Source: Streptomyces rishiriensis (GTDB taxonomy: Bacteria > Actinomycetota > Actinomycetes > Streptomycetales > Streptomycetaceae). From it: DNA of 64,000 nucleotides. The DNA lies in assembly GCF_030815485.1 (NCBI RefSeq), contig NZ_JAUSWV010000001.1, positions 124,001-188,000 of the forward strand, written 5' to 3'. Below are positions 1 through 8,152 of the stretch, one piece after another (the first letter of the stretch is position 1; every line of letters begins with the position of its first letter). Both the position numbers and the translations under genes were made by a program. The notes beneath the pieces were generated by a model. It had not been told where the DNA came from. It was given only the letters and a program-made list of their open reading frames with translations, and did no database searches.

Positions 1-243
1 CTGTGGCCGGAGGACCAACCCAGCCGTGTCGACCGTTGGAACCAGTTGCTCCGCGAGGTCGCCGCCCGCCACCGTGGCACGGTCGCCACCCTGGACCTGG
101 CCCGTCGCCTGTGCCCGGGCGGAGCTTTCACCTGGCAGGTTGACGACGTGCAGGTCCGCAGCGACGGTGTCCACCTGACCCCGCAGGGATCACGCTGGCT
201 GGAACCGTGGCTGGCTCTCCAACTGAAGGCCGCCGCCAACTGA
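1..243 (+). CDS. SGNH/GDSL-type hydrolase, C-terminal fragment
   Basis: The frame is open from the first base, so this is the end of a gene that starts outside the window. The last 81 residues contain DGVHLTPQGSRWLEPWL, which fits block V of SGNH hydrolases, where the catalytic Asp and His sit in a DxxH arrangement. Such domains occur alone or at the C-terminus of acyltransferase-3 proteins that modify cell-surface glycans, and the fragment cannot tell these apart. The TTG at 46 is internal and not a real start. The family call rests on one motif. Confidence 0.65.
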   Translation: MWPEDQPSRVDRWNQLLREVAARHRGTVATLDLARRLCPGGAFTWQVDDVQVRSDGVHLTPQGSRWLEPWLALQLKAAAN

Positions 244-475
244 ACCACGTGGCGGGCATTGCTGCTCGGGTCTGTCCGGCCGCTGGGCGGAGAGGTCCTT
301 TCTGAAAGACGGCCGCGCGCCGGCACCGTGGCTTCAGTACCCCGATGCGCGCCGCGCTCGACGAACACGCTTCGTGGACTTGCCGCCCGGCCCGGCGTGT
401 GGTTCGCCGTCTGGTTCAGCGCGTTCCTCGGCGCCAGTCTCCAGATAGCCGGGATCATCGCTGGCGACCCGTCCG

Positions 476-628
476 ACGAAGGTCTCGACCGAGGCCGGCG
501 CGGAACTGCGGGACAAGGCCCGCAGCGTCCCGGTGGCCATCGGCGAGGCCATGGGCCTGCCCCCCGAGCAACACACGACCTCCCAACAGCTGCTCCGCCT
601 GCTCACCGCGAACGTCACCTGCAAGTGA
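476..628 (+). pseudogene. MarR-family regulator, C-terminal remnant
   Basis: About 50 codons ending in TGA read as the last helices of a MarR regulator: ELRDKARSVPVAIGEAMGL followed by a segment ending LLRLLTANV. This is the dimerisation tail that follows the winged helix. No winged helix and no start codon lie upstream in any frame, so only a sliver is left. It is the first of several unrelated fragments in the first 1.75 kb. Confidence 0.5.
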
Positions 629-708
629 TCCCCAGCCGGCGGGTCAGTGCCCGGTGTCGCCGGAAGCGGGAGGGCGGTTGATCCAGCGGAGGTCTCGCCG
701 ATCGGCCA

Positions 709-843
709 GGCCTGTACGAGGCGGGCGTGGCGCTCAACGACTGGGCGGACCGCGAGGAGGACGCCGCCGCCGAGCGCCCGCACCGCCCGCTGCCCTCCGG
801 CAGGATCGCCCCCGCGCAGGCACTGGCGCCGCGGTCGCTCTGA
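709..843 (+). pseudogene. UbiA-type prenyltransferase fragment
   Basis: A 44-codon stretch ending in TGA reads GLYEAGVALNDWADREED and then ERPHRPLPSGRI. This matches the first aspartate-rich motif (NDxxDxxxD) of UbiA prenyltransferases and the RPLPSG segment after it. An intact enzyme has about 290 residues and 8-9 membrane helices; none of the rest is present. No function is likely. Confidence 0.5.
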
Positions 844-1089
844 CCGCCGCCGCGGCGGGCAGCAGCGCCCGGCGCACCGCTTGCAGCCGGGGCGGACGGA
901 CCCCCTGTCGGAGATCAGGGTGCCGCGTTCGGCGGCGGCGGCGTCCACCACAATCCGTACCGGCTCGGCACCGTGGGCAGCCAGCGCCCGCTCGGCGAGC
1001 AGCGTCAGCGTGTCCTCGTCGTAGCCCTACGGAACCACCACCGGCCACCTGCCGACGGCGGCGTGCCTGCGCGGCGCGTCGCCAGGTCA

Positions 1090-1330
1090 CCCAGTAGCGT
1101 CAGGAGTCGACGACCGAGTCCTCCTGCCAGCGCTCGCGCCAGGAGAGCAGCGCGGGCAGCACCGTGTCCAGGGCGCCCGCGTCGAGCCCCAGGGCCCGCG
1201 AGAGCACCGGCAAACCGGCGTGGTCCACCACCGTGCAGAACGTGGTGTCGCCGTCCGGGACGCGCCGGGCCGGCGGCTCGACCCAGGGCCGGCGCCGCTG
1301 GAGGCCGTAGGGTTACGGCACGACCGGCCC
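1090..1330 (-). pseudogene. Modular type I PKS fragment (post-AT linker / KR N-terminus)
   Basis: The minus strand contains the run VPALLSWRERW-like (read as LPALLSWRERWQEDSVVDS) preceded by a YGLQRRRPWVEP-like segment. In modular polyketide synthases the YPFQRxRYW motif ends the AT linker, and the LPALSxWRRxxxExSxVDSWRY motif opens the structural half of the ketoreductase. It stops at a TGA soon after VDS. No PKS gene surrounds it, so it is a relic of a larger cluster. Confidence 0.5.
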
Positions 1331-1403
1331 GACCGACCTGCGGCTCGACGGTGTCGGCGCTGGACCACATGCACCTCGACCCGCTCGTCCCCGTCTGGCC
1401 GCC

Positions 1404-1563
1404 CGGAGCGTGGTGGGGCACTCCTATGGTGAGGTCGCGGCGTCCCAAGTGGCCGGCGGGCTGTCTCTGCAGGACGGCACCCGGGTCGTGGCTATGCGCA
1501 GCGGGCTGTGGTGGCGGCTGGCCGAGCAGGGCGCGATGCCGTCGGTGATGGCGCCCGCCGAGC
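1404..1563 (+). pseudogene. Modular type I PKS acyltransferase fragment
   Basis: The plus strand reads [20 protein letters not shown] and continues through an ARVVAMRS-like helix to MPSVMAPAE. This is the nucleophile elbow (GHSxGE) of a PKS acyltransferase, including the active-site Ser. After about 53 residues the frame runs into unrelated sequence. It lies on the opposite strand to the adjacent ketoreductase fragment, so the PKS relic has been rearranged. Confidence 0.5.
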
Positions 1564-1740
1564 GCGGCGAGCGGCGCGAGGCTCGTCGAGGTCGTGGTTA
1601 TCGACATGGGAGCGGTGGTTATGAAGGCCGTCGCCACGCCGGTGACGAACCGGGCCACGACCAGCATCCAGCCGTCGGTCGCGAAGCCGCCCAGCATGGA
1701 GAAGACCAGGAAATCGCCAGCCAGGTGAGGAACATCCGCC
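1560..1740 (-). pseudogene. MFS transporter fragment
   Basis: The minus strand encodes [20 protein letters not shown] followed by an [20 protein letters not shown] stretch. This resembles helices 3-4 of a drug-efflux MFS protein, where a GRFLTGVAAAFMTP pattern is usual. Only about 45 residues are recognisable, and the frame then crosses into the PKS relic. Confidence 0.35.
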
Positions 1741-2044
1741 GCTTGCCCGGAATTCTAGCGTTCGGGCCGATCAGCACTCAGACTCAGGATGACCGGCAGC
1801 ACGCGCCAGGCGAGGCGCCCGCTTGGCCGAGTCCCGCCCCCCAGATTTGCTTACGGCAGCACCGGTCCCGTTCTCGGATCCCCTATGAGCAGTGCGGTGC
1901 CACGCCCCAGGCCGCCACCGGCGCCGGGTCAAGGAAGCGTGTCGGGGCGCTCAGCGGCCCAAGTGGCGTATCACGGCATGCAGGTGAGGGCGGACGCTGG
2001 TGGAATCTGCTGTGTCCCTAACCTCCACTTCTTGGAGATACATC

Positions 2045-2362
2045 ATGCTGTCCTTCCGTACGACCTTCGCGGGCGTTGCTCTTGCTGCTGCCGCGGTGAT
2101 GGCCGGTCCCGGCATCGCCTCGGCCAACGACCACTCCGAGCGGGGCGAAGGGCCCGCGCCCTACGGGCAGTGCAACGACTTCACCACGCAGCTCGGAGCG
2201 GTGAATGTCAACCAGGGCCCGGTCTGCATCAACTTCGGCCCTCTCGACGAAGCAGGTGAGAACAAGGGCGGTGGCGACGACACGAACTTCGACTGCAACG
2301 CCGCCGTCACCCAGGTCGGCCTGGTCAACGTCAACGAGGGCCCGGTCTGCGTCGACTTCTGA
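2045..2362 (+). CDS. Small secreted protein with two Cys-containing repeats
   Basis: The product has 105 residues. ATG 2045 was chosen over an upstream start because GGAG at 2034-2037 lies 7 bases before it and because the protein then opens with a clean signal peptide: basic start, hydrophobic core AGVALAAAAVMAG, cleavage near ASA-ND. The mature part has an acidic, glycine-rich spacer and two copies of a unit of about 22 residues, CNDFTTQLGAVNVNQGPVC and CNAAVTQVGLVNVNEGPVC, each followed by hydrophobic-x-F. The paired cysteines and NVN core suggest a surface or self-associating protein, in the manner of Streptomyces chaplins, but it is not a chaplin by sequence. A terminator hairpin follows directly, so it is monocistronic. 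Confidence 0.75.
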   Translation: MLSFRTTFAGVALAAAAVMAGPGIASANDHSERGEGPAPYGQCNDFTTQLGAVNVNQGPVCINFGPLDEAGENKGGGDDTNFDCNAAVTQVGLVNVNEGPVCVDF

Positions 2363-2380
2363 ACCGCACCCTGAAGAGCG

Positions 2381-2440
2381 GGCTGCCGCCAACCGTTGTT
2401 GACACACTCGTCTCTGCATGTCGACAACGGTTGGGGCAGC
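2381..2440 (+). terminator. Intrinsic terminator hairpin after the secreted protein gene
   Basis: The arms CCAACCGTTGTTGACA (2389-2404) and TGTCGACAACGGTTGG (2419-2434) pair over 16 bases with one G-U. Flanking GCTGCC/GGCAGC extends the stem across a one-base bulge. It starts 26 bases after the stop codon of the upstream gene. Confidence 0.75.
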
Positions 2441-2591
2441 CGCATGTGGCCGAGGCCGATGAAGACCGGCATGCCAAGGTCCACCAGTTGCGGCCGACCA
2501 TCGGCCGGAGCTGTTTGCAGCTTTTGAGCTTGGACCTTGCAGCGTCGGGCCGGGCCGGCTGCTGGGCGGGCCCGGCCGGGCGGTTGGCGGG

Positions 2592-2746
2592 TCAGACGTT
2601 GACGCCGAAGTCGGCGACGATGCCGGCCAGTCCGAAAGCGTAGCCTTGTCCGACAGCGCGGAACTTCCGCTCGACGCCGTTTGGGTAGACCTCGCCGAAG
2701 ACCATCGTGGTTTCGGTTGAGGCGTCCTCGGACAGGTCATAGCGGC
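2592..2746 (-). pseudogene. TerD-family protein, C-terminal fragment
   Basis: About 51 codons read [19 protein letters not shown] and end [24 protein letters not shown]. This is the typical end of the calcium-binding TerD/CABP stress proteins (about 190 residues), including the acidic ligand region. Upstream the frame breaks at a TAG near 2750, next to sequence that looks like an insertion boundary, so the first three quarters of the gene are missing. Confidence 0.65.
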
Positions 2747-2929
2747 GATCTAGAGGCTGTCTCCTTGAAGTGGCGGTGAGCTGGTGTCACCGGCACGGGG
2801 GTGAAGCAGCTCGTGGGTGCACCACGAGAACGACCAGCACGCGGAAGCGCGACTCTGCGGCAGCGCCGAGTCTCGTCCGGCCAGTTACTCTCGATCAGCC
2901 GTGTGTCGACCCATCGAGCGTGGACGAGT

Positions 2930-3160
2930 CGGAGTGCTCGATTTGGTGTCGAGTTCGAGGACGAAAAGCCTGATCGCACCTACCTGACCCACGACGCATC
3001 CGAGTTCTGGTTGCCGATCATTGAGTTCGCCCGGGACGTCGGGAAAGAGACCCTGATCGCAACGCTGACTGGCTTGGTCTCCTCCTACGCGACGATAAAA
3101 ATCCTCAGGAGGGGCGATTCGTCCGGCGAAGAGGTGACTGTTCCGTCCCCCGTTCTGCAA
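2930..3160 (+). pseudogene. Unrecognised protein fragment
   Basis: In the frame that runs to a stop near 3235, the stretch from about 2942 reads FGVEFEDEKPDRTYLTHDAS, then a hydrophobic helix (WLPIIEFARDVGKETLIATL) and charged residues. Composition and codon bias look protein-like here, but neither a start nor the rest of a gene is visible. I do not recognise a family. Confidence 0.3.
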
Positions 3161-3370
3161 AGCAGCGTGGCTGAGGCCGGTGGGGGTGAGGCATATGCGT
3201 GCGTGCTCGGTCGGCGCACTCGCCATCCTGGCTGACTGTCGTCCGCTGAGGTTTGTGCCACTGCCGTGCCAGATGCAGGAGTCAGCCACGGTCAACGGGG
3301 GTGTCCTGCGGTCAAGTTTCCAGCCTTTCAGCAGGTGTCGAAGCCGCAGATCACCGGCACGATCCACCAG

Positions 3371-3420
3371 CCGCTGTCCTAAAGCGGGTGTCGCAGGTTC
3401 GAATCCCTGCCGGGGCGCCA
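3371..3420 (+). tRNA. 3' half of tRNA-Arg (anticodon CCU), partial
   Basis: CCGCT-GTCCTAA-AGCGG forms an anticodon arm with anticodon CCT. It is followed by a GTGTC variable region, a T-arm (GCAGG, loop TTCGAAT, stem CCTGC with one extra C), an acceptor strand CGGGGCG and an encoded CCA. There is no 5' acceptor strand or D-arm upstream, so the gene is a half-tRNA. Such 3' halves are usual products of site-specific integration into a tRNA gene (attL/attR). The extra C in the T-arm suggests it is no longer functional. Confidence 0.7.
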
Positions 3421-3426
3421 GAAAAA

Positions 3427-3462
3427 GGCCCCTAGAAACCGCCATCATGGTCCGGGGCCCTT
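3427..3462 (+). terminator. Hairpin behind the tRNA-Arg half
   Basis: GGCCCC at 3427-3432 pairs with GGGGCC at 3454-3459, preceded by an A-run and followed by CTTGA. The position just after the CCA end fits a tRNA terminator carried along with the att segment. Confidence 0.45.
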
Positions 3463-3711
3463 GACACTTCCGACATCAACGCAGGCGGTCACGCACAACT
3501 AGGCCGCTCTTCCTGAGCAGCCGATCCATGTGGCCCACAATCTCCGTCACGACTCCGCGGACGACTGCGGCCGGGCTTCATTTCAGGAGTTCCTGCACCA
3601 TTTTCTGCGTTCGTCCGCTCGGTGAGTGGTCAAGGCCGTACGCGGCGGTCTGTTGTTGCGGTTCAGCGGGCGCGGGTCTGCTGTCGACCTTGTCTTCCGG
3701 GCTGACTTTGG

Positions 3712-4338
3712 CTACAAGGTACGGCCCGATCCAAGACTTCTTCGGCTCTTCAAGAACCCACCAGAGGGTGACGCACGGACCGCCAGCGTCACCCTTCCGT
3801 TCGTGACGTCGGCCTTCCCCAGCTCAACTGCGGTGGAGACGGATGCTGGAGTGCTGTACGGCTGGTAGATCTGCACGTATCCGAAATTTGCGGCTGCGGC
3901 CAGAGTGGTAATGAGCGCTCCGACAGCAAGCGATTTAGGCTTGGGGAGGTCGACAGTCTGACGCTGGGTGTAGAGAAAAGCGACGGACAAGAGTGACGCA
4001 ATGCCCAGAAACAGCCAGACCCACACACAGCGCGTGTAACTCCAGTTCTCGGCCTGCATAGAGAGCAATGTGAAGTTGACAAGCATAGACACAACCATGG
4101 CGACTACCACCGTAATTCCGGCGTACCCCGCAAGTCTGGCACCGGTGGCAAGGTGGTGACAGTATGCAGCGAGCGCCGCCAACTCGATCAACGCCACCAA
4201 CAGCAGGAGAGCTCCGTTCAGGCGGCCGGCATAGGTGAGGGCGCCATTGACATCCTCGGAACCGAGCCAGATGAATTCAGCGGCGGTGAAAAACAGGGTC
4301 GCTATCAGAACCGCGGTCAGTGCTCTTCTCAGCATCAT
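3712..4338 (-). CDS. Membrane protein of unknown function, possibly truncated at the C-terminus
   Basis: About 208 residues. I prefer ATG 4338 (or the adjacent ATG 4335) because GGAAGG lies just upstream and the protein then begins MMLRRALTAVLIATLFF, a transmembrane helix. Four to five hydrophobic segments follow (for example GALLLLVALIELAALAAYC, AGITVVVAMVVSMLVNFTLL and VWVWLFLGIASLLSVAFLY), then an extracytoplasmic tail of about 50 residues. The tail starts as a beta-rich domain (VELGKADVTNGRVTLAVRAS) but ends in low-complexity basic sequence, which suggests a late frameshift. No family recognised. Confidence 0.5.
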   Translation of the reverse strand: MMLRRALTAVLIATLFFTAAEFIWLGSEDVNGALTYAGRLNGALLLLVALIELAALAAYCHHLATGARLAGYAGITVVVAMVVSMLVNFTLLSMQAENWSYTRCVWVWLFLGIASLLSVAFLYTQRQTVDLPKPKSLAVGALITTLAAAANFGYVQIYQPYSTPASVSTAVELGKADVTNGRVTLAVRASPSGGFLKSRRSLGSGRTL

Positions 4339-4384
4339 GCCTTCCATAAGAACGGCTGTCGGGTGGCGCACGCTCCTTGTGCTC

Positions 4385-4505
4385 GCCCATCTGCATGAAC
4401 TCCTGTGCAAGCTCCGATGTTCGACCACTCGGATTACCGGCCTCGTCCGGGCCATCCTCTGCCTCCATCTGGCAGGCCAGCTCAGACTGAGGATGGAAAA
4501 GGCTC
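4385..4505 (+). mobile_element. 3' end remnant of a DDE_Tnp_4 type IS
   Basis: This stretch reads LRCSTTRITGLVRAILCLHL in one plus frame and is followed by CTGAGGATGGAAAAGGCTC. That parallels the end of the DDE_Tnp_4 transposase near 34510-34600 (LRCSTNRITEIVKAVLVLQL, then CTGAGGTTGGAAAAGCCTC). Only the last 120 bases are left, so a related element once stood here. Confidence 0.55.
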
Positions 4506-4781
4506 CGTACCCATGCTTGCCGGAAATGACTACTTGATCCGCTTGACAGCGCGCGAGGTCTTGGCCCGGCCGAATCCTGTGCCAACCACAGCAGGGCTCC
4601 GCGGGTGGGCTGTTCTTTACCCTGCACGTACGGATGCGCTGGACTCGTCTCGACCCTTCGTTGGGTGCAGCATTATTGCAACGCGCCACCGGGCCCAGAT
4701 CGGGCGAAACCTGGTCGCCGAATGCGATACACGCCAAGGGTGTGATCCGCGCACACAAGGGAGATTCGACTGTCTTTTTTA

Positions 4782-5075
4782 GTGGGTAGCCGTTGGACCA
4801 TCAAACGAAGCTCTGTAGGGACCGAGACCATCGAAATCACCGGTAGTCAAGGTGAGACCTTCACTGCGAAGTATGTCAGCACTACCGACCCGAGCACGTT
4901 CTCGGGTGAAGTAGGCAGTCGGCAACATGAGGTAATCACCCTCAAGCAGCACAACGTGGGTCCAAAGTATGTCGCATTCCACAGCGGACTGCGAGAGGCG
5001 TCGAGTGGTACCTACACGGGAAGTTGGTACGACGTAGCGGGCAACAAGGGAGACTTCAGCCTGGTCAAACAGTAG
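4782..5075 (+). CDS. Hypothetical small beta-rich protein
   Basis: 97 residues from GTG 4782; the frame is open further upstream, so the true start is uncertain. The sequence alternates polar and hydrophobic residues, with GSRWTIKRSS near the start and SSGTYTGSWYDVAGNKGDFS near the end. The GxYTGxWYDVxGNxGDF pattern recalls lipocalin/avidin-like barrels, in which a closing strand carries such a motif. It has no signal peptide. No clear ribosome binding site is seen, and it sits between IS remnants, so it may be the end of a larger lost gene. Confidence 0.45.
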   Translation: MGSRWTIKRSSVGTETIEITGSQGETFTAKYVSTTDPSTFSGEVGSRQHEVITLKQHNVGPKYVAFHSGLREASSGTYTGSWYDVAGNKGDFSLVKQ

Positions 5076-5084
5076 GCCTGCTAC

Positions 5085-5300
5085 CACCGCAGCCCGTCGT
5101 CGAGGACGACCTCATGGGGCCGCGCCCGTACCCGATCGCGGCCCCATTGGGCGAAACGCCGGTAGACCGTTTGCCAGCACAGACCGAACACAGAAGGCAG
5201 CTGCCTCAAGGTGCAGCCGGACGCGACGACGAACACAATCGCCGCTAAAGCCTCGCGGACGCCGACCCCCGCCCTGCGGACGCTTCGCTATCTGGCCTGG
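5085..5300 (-). pseudogene. IS5-type transposase N-terminal remnant
   Basis: The minus strand reads VREALAAIVFVVASGCTLRQLP then VFGLCWQTVYRRFAQWGRDRV. This matches the winged-helix N-terminal domain of IS5-superfamily transposases (AIVFVxxxGCxWRxLPxxFGxxxTVxRRFxxW). A stop follows within about 15 residues and no DDE domain exists. Confidence 0.55.
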
Positions 5301-5432
5301 CCGTCGCACCAGTCGAGAGCAGCAGCCGGAGCGGGCTCGCATCGAACTGTATCGCGGGGCTCAGCCAGCCGTGGACTATCCGTGGACTAGGGTCCGTCTT
5401 CAAAAGATCGTTCGATGGTGGATCATGTTTTC

Positions 5433-5985
5433 GTGATCCGTCGCCATGAACTGACCGATTCGAGTGGGAGTTGCTGGCTCCGCTGATACCGAGTGCTGGC
5501 AGGGGCCGGTCTCGGGCGGAGGAGCGGCGGGTGATCAACGGGATAGTCTACAAGATCCGGACCGGGGTTTCCTGGCGTGACCTGCCGGAACGTTACGGCC
5601 CGTGGAAGACGGTCTACACCCGCTTCCGCCGCTATGCCATCGACGGCGTGTTCACCCGGGCCCTCCAACAAGTCCAGTCCCGGGCGGATGCCGCCGGTGA
5701 CATCGATTGGCTGGTCCAGATCGACTCCACCATCGTCCGTGCCCACCAGCACGCCGCCGCCACCGGCCGAAAAGGGGGAAACACCGGACGGACGAACCGG
5801 ACGATCACGCCCTCGGCCGATCCCGAGGAGGCCTGACCACCCAAATCCACCTCGCCTGCGACGGCCGCGGCCGGCCCCTGGCCGTCCTGTTGACCCCGGG
5901 GCAACGGCACGACGGCGTCTGCGCGAGGCCTCTGCTCGAACGCATCCGAGTGCCCCGATGCGCCAGCACGGCCGTTCATGCATGA
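5433..5985 (+). pseudogene. IS5-family (IS427-like, two-frame) transposase, truncated
   Basis: The copy starts at GTG 5433 (VIRRHELTD). It changes frame after about nine codons by an apparent one-base loss before FEWELLAPLIPS, and continues through the N-terminal domain (WRDLPERYGPWKTVYTRF) to the first catalytic motif (VQIDSTIVRAHQHAA). That frame stops at 5836. The second frame carries [20 protein letters not shown] and LAVLLTPGQRHDG, as in IS427-type elements that fuse two ORFs by ribosomal frameshifting. The 3' part, with the last catalytic residues, is missing beyond about 5965. Confidence 0.8.
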
Positions 5986-6073
5986 GCATCTAGTCTGCCG
6001 GGCGGTGTCCAGCGGCGGAAGGACACGATCGGCCGCTGGGCGCGGGCCTAGACGCGGGTGCGTACGATGCGAA

Positions 6074-6114
6074 GCGCCCTGTCCCCGGCAGCTGCAATGC
6101 CGGGGACAGGGCGC
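6074..6114 (-). terminator. Strong terminator of the 6.1-9.0 kb operon
   Basis: GCGCCCTGTCCCCGGCA (6074-6090) and its exact reverse complement (6098-6114) form a perfect 17-bp stem with a 7-base loop. It begins 15 bases beyond the stop codon of the ASCH fusion gene, on the downstream side of that operon. Confidence 0.85.
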
Positions 6115-6129
6115 CTCTTGGTGTGAGGG

Positions 6130-7562
6130 TCAGGCGGTGACGCGCTCGATCTCGACGGCGAGGACGCCCAGAGCCTCCTTCTCGGGGCCGTAGATGCGTC
6201 GGATGTTCGTCAGCTGCTGCTCGCGCGGGGAGTCGGGGTTGACGTTCTCCGGGCCCTCGGTGTCGAGCATCTCCTCGAACGAGGCGTAGCGGGCGACGCG
6301 GACGACGCGGACCAGGCATTCGTCCTGTCCGCAGGCGAACTTGATGTGCTGGCCGGCGGTCAGGTTGCGCAGGTTGGCGTACTGGACGCGGACCTCGATC
6401 GTTTTGCGGCCGGAGGCCACGAGGTCGAAGTAGCGGCGGTAGAGGTTCATGTGCCGGGCGCGGGGCTGGGCTGGGGCTGCGGTGTGGCGGGTCATGAGGC
6501 GGTCGATCTCCTGGGTGGTGTAGGAGCGGTAGAAGTGCTTGGGGTCGGCGAGCATGACGCCGACCAGCCAGACCATGGCGTCGACGTAGTCGTCGACGCT
6601 GCCGTCCCAGGCGGTGGCGTCGAGCATCCACGGCCTGGCGCCGGGCGGGGGTGGCACGGTGCCCTCGCGGATCAGCGTTTTCGACAGCTTGGCGCCGGTG
6701 TCGGTGAGCACCATCGGGGTGAAGATGCGCGGCGGGGCGCCGGGGCCGGGCAGGGCGGCGAAGGCTTCGTCGACGAGCTGGCAGCCGTAGGCCCAGTCGC
6801 CGCCCTTGACCATGAGTTGAGGGTGCGCGGCGGTGAGGGCAGGCGTTCTTTGACGAGGTTGCGGTAGAGGGTGGCGAGGTCGAGGTACGGCTCGGGTCGG
6901 TCGGGGGTGACCAGGACCTCGTAGGGGCCGTGGTCGGTGCACACGGCTTTGAACACGGCGCCGCCGGAGCCGTGGATGTCCAACCGGGTGCGTTCGGCGC
7001 GTTTTTCGGCCCAGCCGCAGGTGGGGCAGGGCAGCCGGACGTGGACGATGCCGTGGGAGGGGGCCAGGGCCCAGCGGATCTGCTCGAGGCGCTCGAGCGT
7101 GGCGAGGAAGCCGAGCCGGTAGGCGGGGTCGGCCTGCTGCTGGGTGTAGGTGTGGACTTCGTAGTCGATGCCGGTGGCGTCGGCGAGGCTGTCGAAGAAG
7201 CCGCGGTAGTACTTGCCGATCATGTCGGCGACGCCTTCCGCGCCCAGGGCGTGGAAGTAGGTGATCTGGTAGGCGTGGTGGGTCTCGGGGTCCAGGCGGA
7301 TCTCGTGCGGGGCGTTGTCCAGGGCGCCGAAGCGCACGGTGGCGTCGATCCCGAAGTTCCTGCGCACGGCCCGGGCGAGGAGGAACGCGGCGGTCTGCAC
7401 CAGTGAGGTCCCCAGGTGCGGGGCGCCGTTGATCTGGGTGCCGACGCTGAAGATGACGTTCTCCGGCTTGGTGGCCTGGATCCTGGGGCGGATCAGGTCG
7501 ACCGCGCGGGCCATGCAGTTGGCGGTGACGTTGTTGGGTGAGACGAGTAACGGCGTTGTCAT
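6130..7562 (-). CDS. Class I aminoacyl-tRNA-synthetase-like protein fused to an ASCH domain (one frameshift)
   Basis: ATG 7562 opens MTTPLLVSPNNVTANCMARA. The nucleotide-binding signature is APHLGTS at residues 47-53 (HIGH equivalent). A cysteine pair (LPCPTCGWAEK) with a later C-x-D-H-G suggests a zinc knuckle, and GAKLSKTLIREG is a KMSKS-like loop; the overall plan resembles class I LysRS or ArgRS. The last 110 residues, from MNLYRRYFDLVASGRKTIEV, read as an ASCH domain, an RNA-binding beta-barrel related to PUA, ending GVLAVEIERV. The frame shifts once, near 6840 between KERLP and ALTAAHPQL. That is either a sequencing slip or an inactivating mutation, since both halves are otherwise well conserved. 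It starts 23 bases after the P-loop gene. It may charge or modify a tRNA, amino acid or nucleotide, but no anticodon-binding domain is seen. Confidence 0.65.
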
Positions 7563-7585
7563 CGTTCTTCCCCCAGAGGGTGAGG

Positions 7586-8152
7586 TCAGGTGTTTGAGGT
7601 GGCGGGCGGTGCGGAGATCTGGGCGAGGATGAAGTCGACGCGCGCCGGGGCGGAGTCGACGGGTACGAAGATCGGCCGGTAGCCGGCGTCGTAGTAGCCC
7701 TGGATGATCAGCTGGTGGACCCGGGCGATCTCGCGTTCGCGGGCCCACACCGTGTCGTCGGCGGTGGTGAAGTCGTCCAGGGCGTCCAGGACGAACACGG
7801 TGTCGTAGCGGTAGGTGCGCGCGGCCTCCTCCAGCTCGGGGTAGGGGCCAAGGCCGAAGAAGGCGTCCCAGCCGTAGCCGTCGGGGATGCCCCGGTTGTA
7901 GAACCGGTCGCCGGCCTTGTGGGCGCAGTACTCGGTGATGAAGCCCTCTAGGACCTCGCGTGAGTAGTCGCGGCGGTCGCTGACCTGAAGGTGGCGGCCG
8001 AGCCGGTCACGGTGCTTGCGGTAGATCTCGCGGGCGATCTCACCGGTGGAGGCGGGCAGACGGCGCTCGTGGAGCTCGTCGAAGACCGCCTCCTTCCCCG
8101 ATGAGGGGCCGCCGGTGATGACGAAGCGGCGGGGCGGATGTGGTGTGCTCAC
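7586..8152 (-). CDS. AAA_28-type P-loop protein with a GKE Walker A
   Basis: 188 residues starting at GTG 8152. The N-terminus reads RRFVITGGPSSGKEAVFDEL, which fits an AAA_28/NadR-kinase-like P-loop, but the residue after the Walker Lys is Glu21 instead of Ser/Thr. Other features are an acidic strand FVLDALDDF, FYNRGIPDGYGWD in the middle, and a C-terminal ARVDFILAQI helix. In this group the fold phosphorylates or hydrolyses a small substrate. The gene overlaps the upstream gene by four bases (GTGA) and ends 23 bases before the synthetase-like gene, so all three should be translated together. Confidence 0.7.
   Translation of the reverse strand: MSTPHPPRRFVITGGPSSGKEAVFDELHERRLPASTGEIAREIYRKHRDRLGRHLQVSDRRDYSREVLEGFITEYCAHKAGDRFYNRGIPDGYGWDAFFGLGPYPELEEAARTYRYDTVFVLDALDDFTTADDTVWAREREIARVHQLIIQGYYDAGYRPIFVPVDSAPARVDFILAQISAPPATSNT

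Noticed and set aside
2885..3448. Minus-strand ORF containing RQGFEPATPALG
   Set aside because: This phrase is the translated antisense of a tRNA T-arm and is a frequent false gene call. The tRNA-Arg half explains it.
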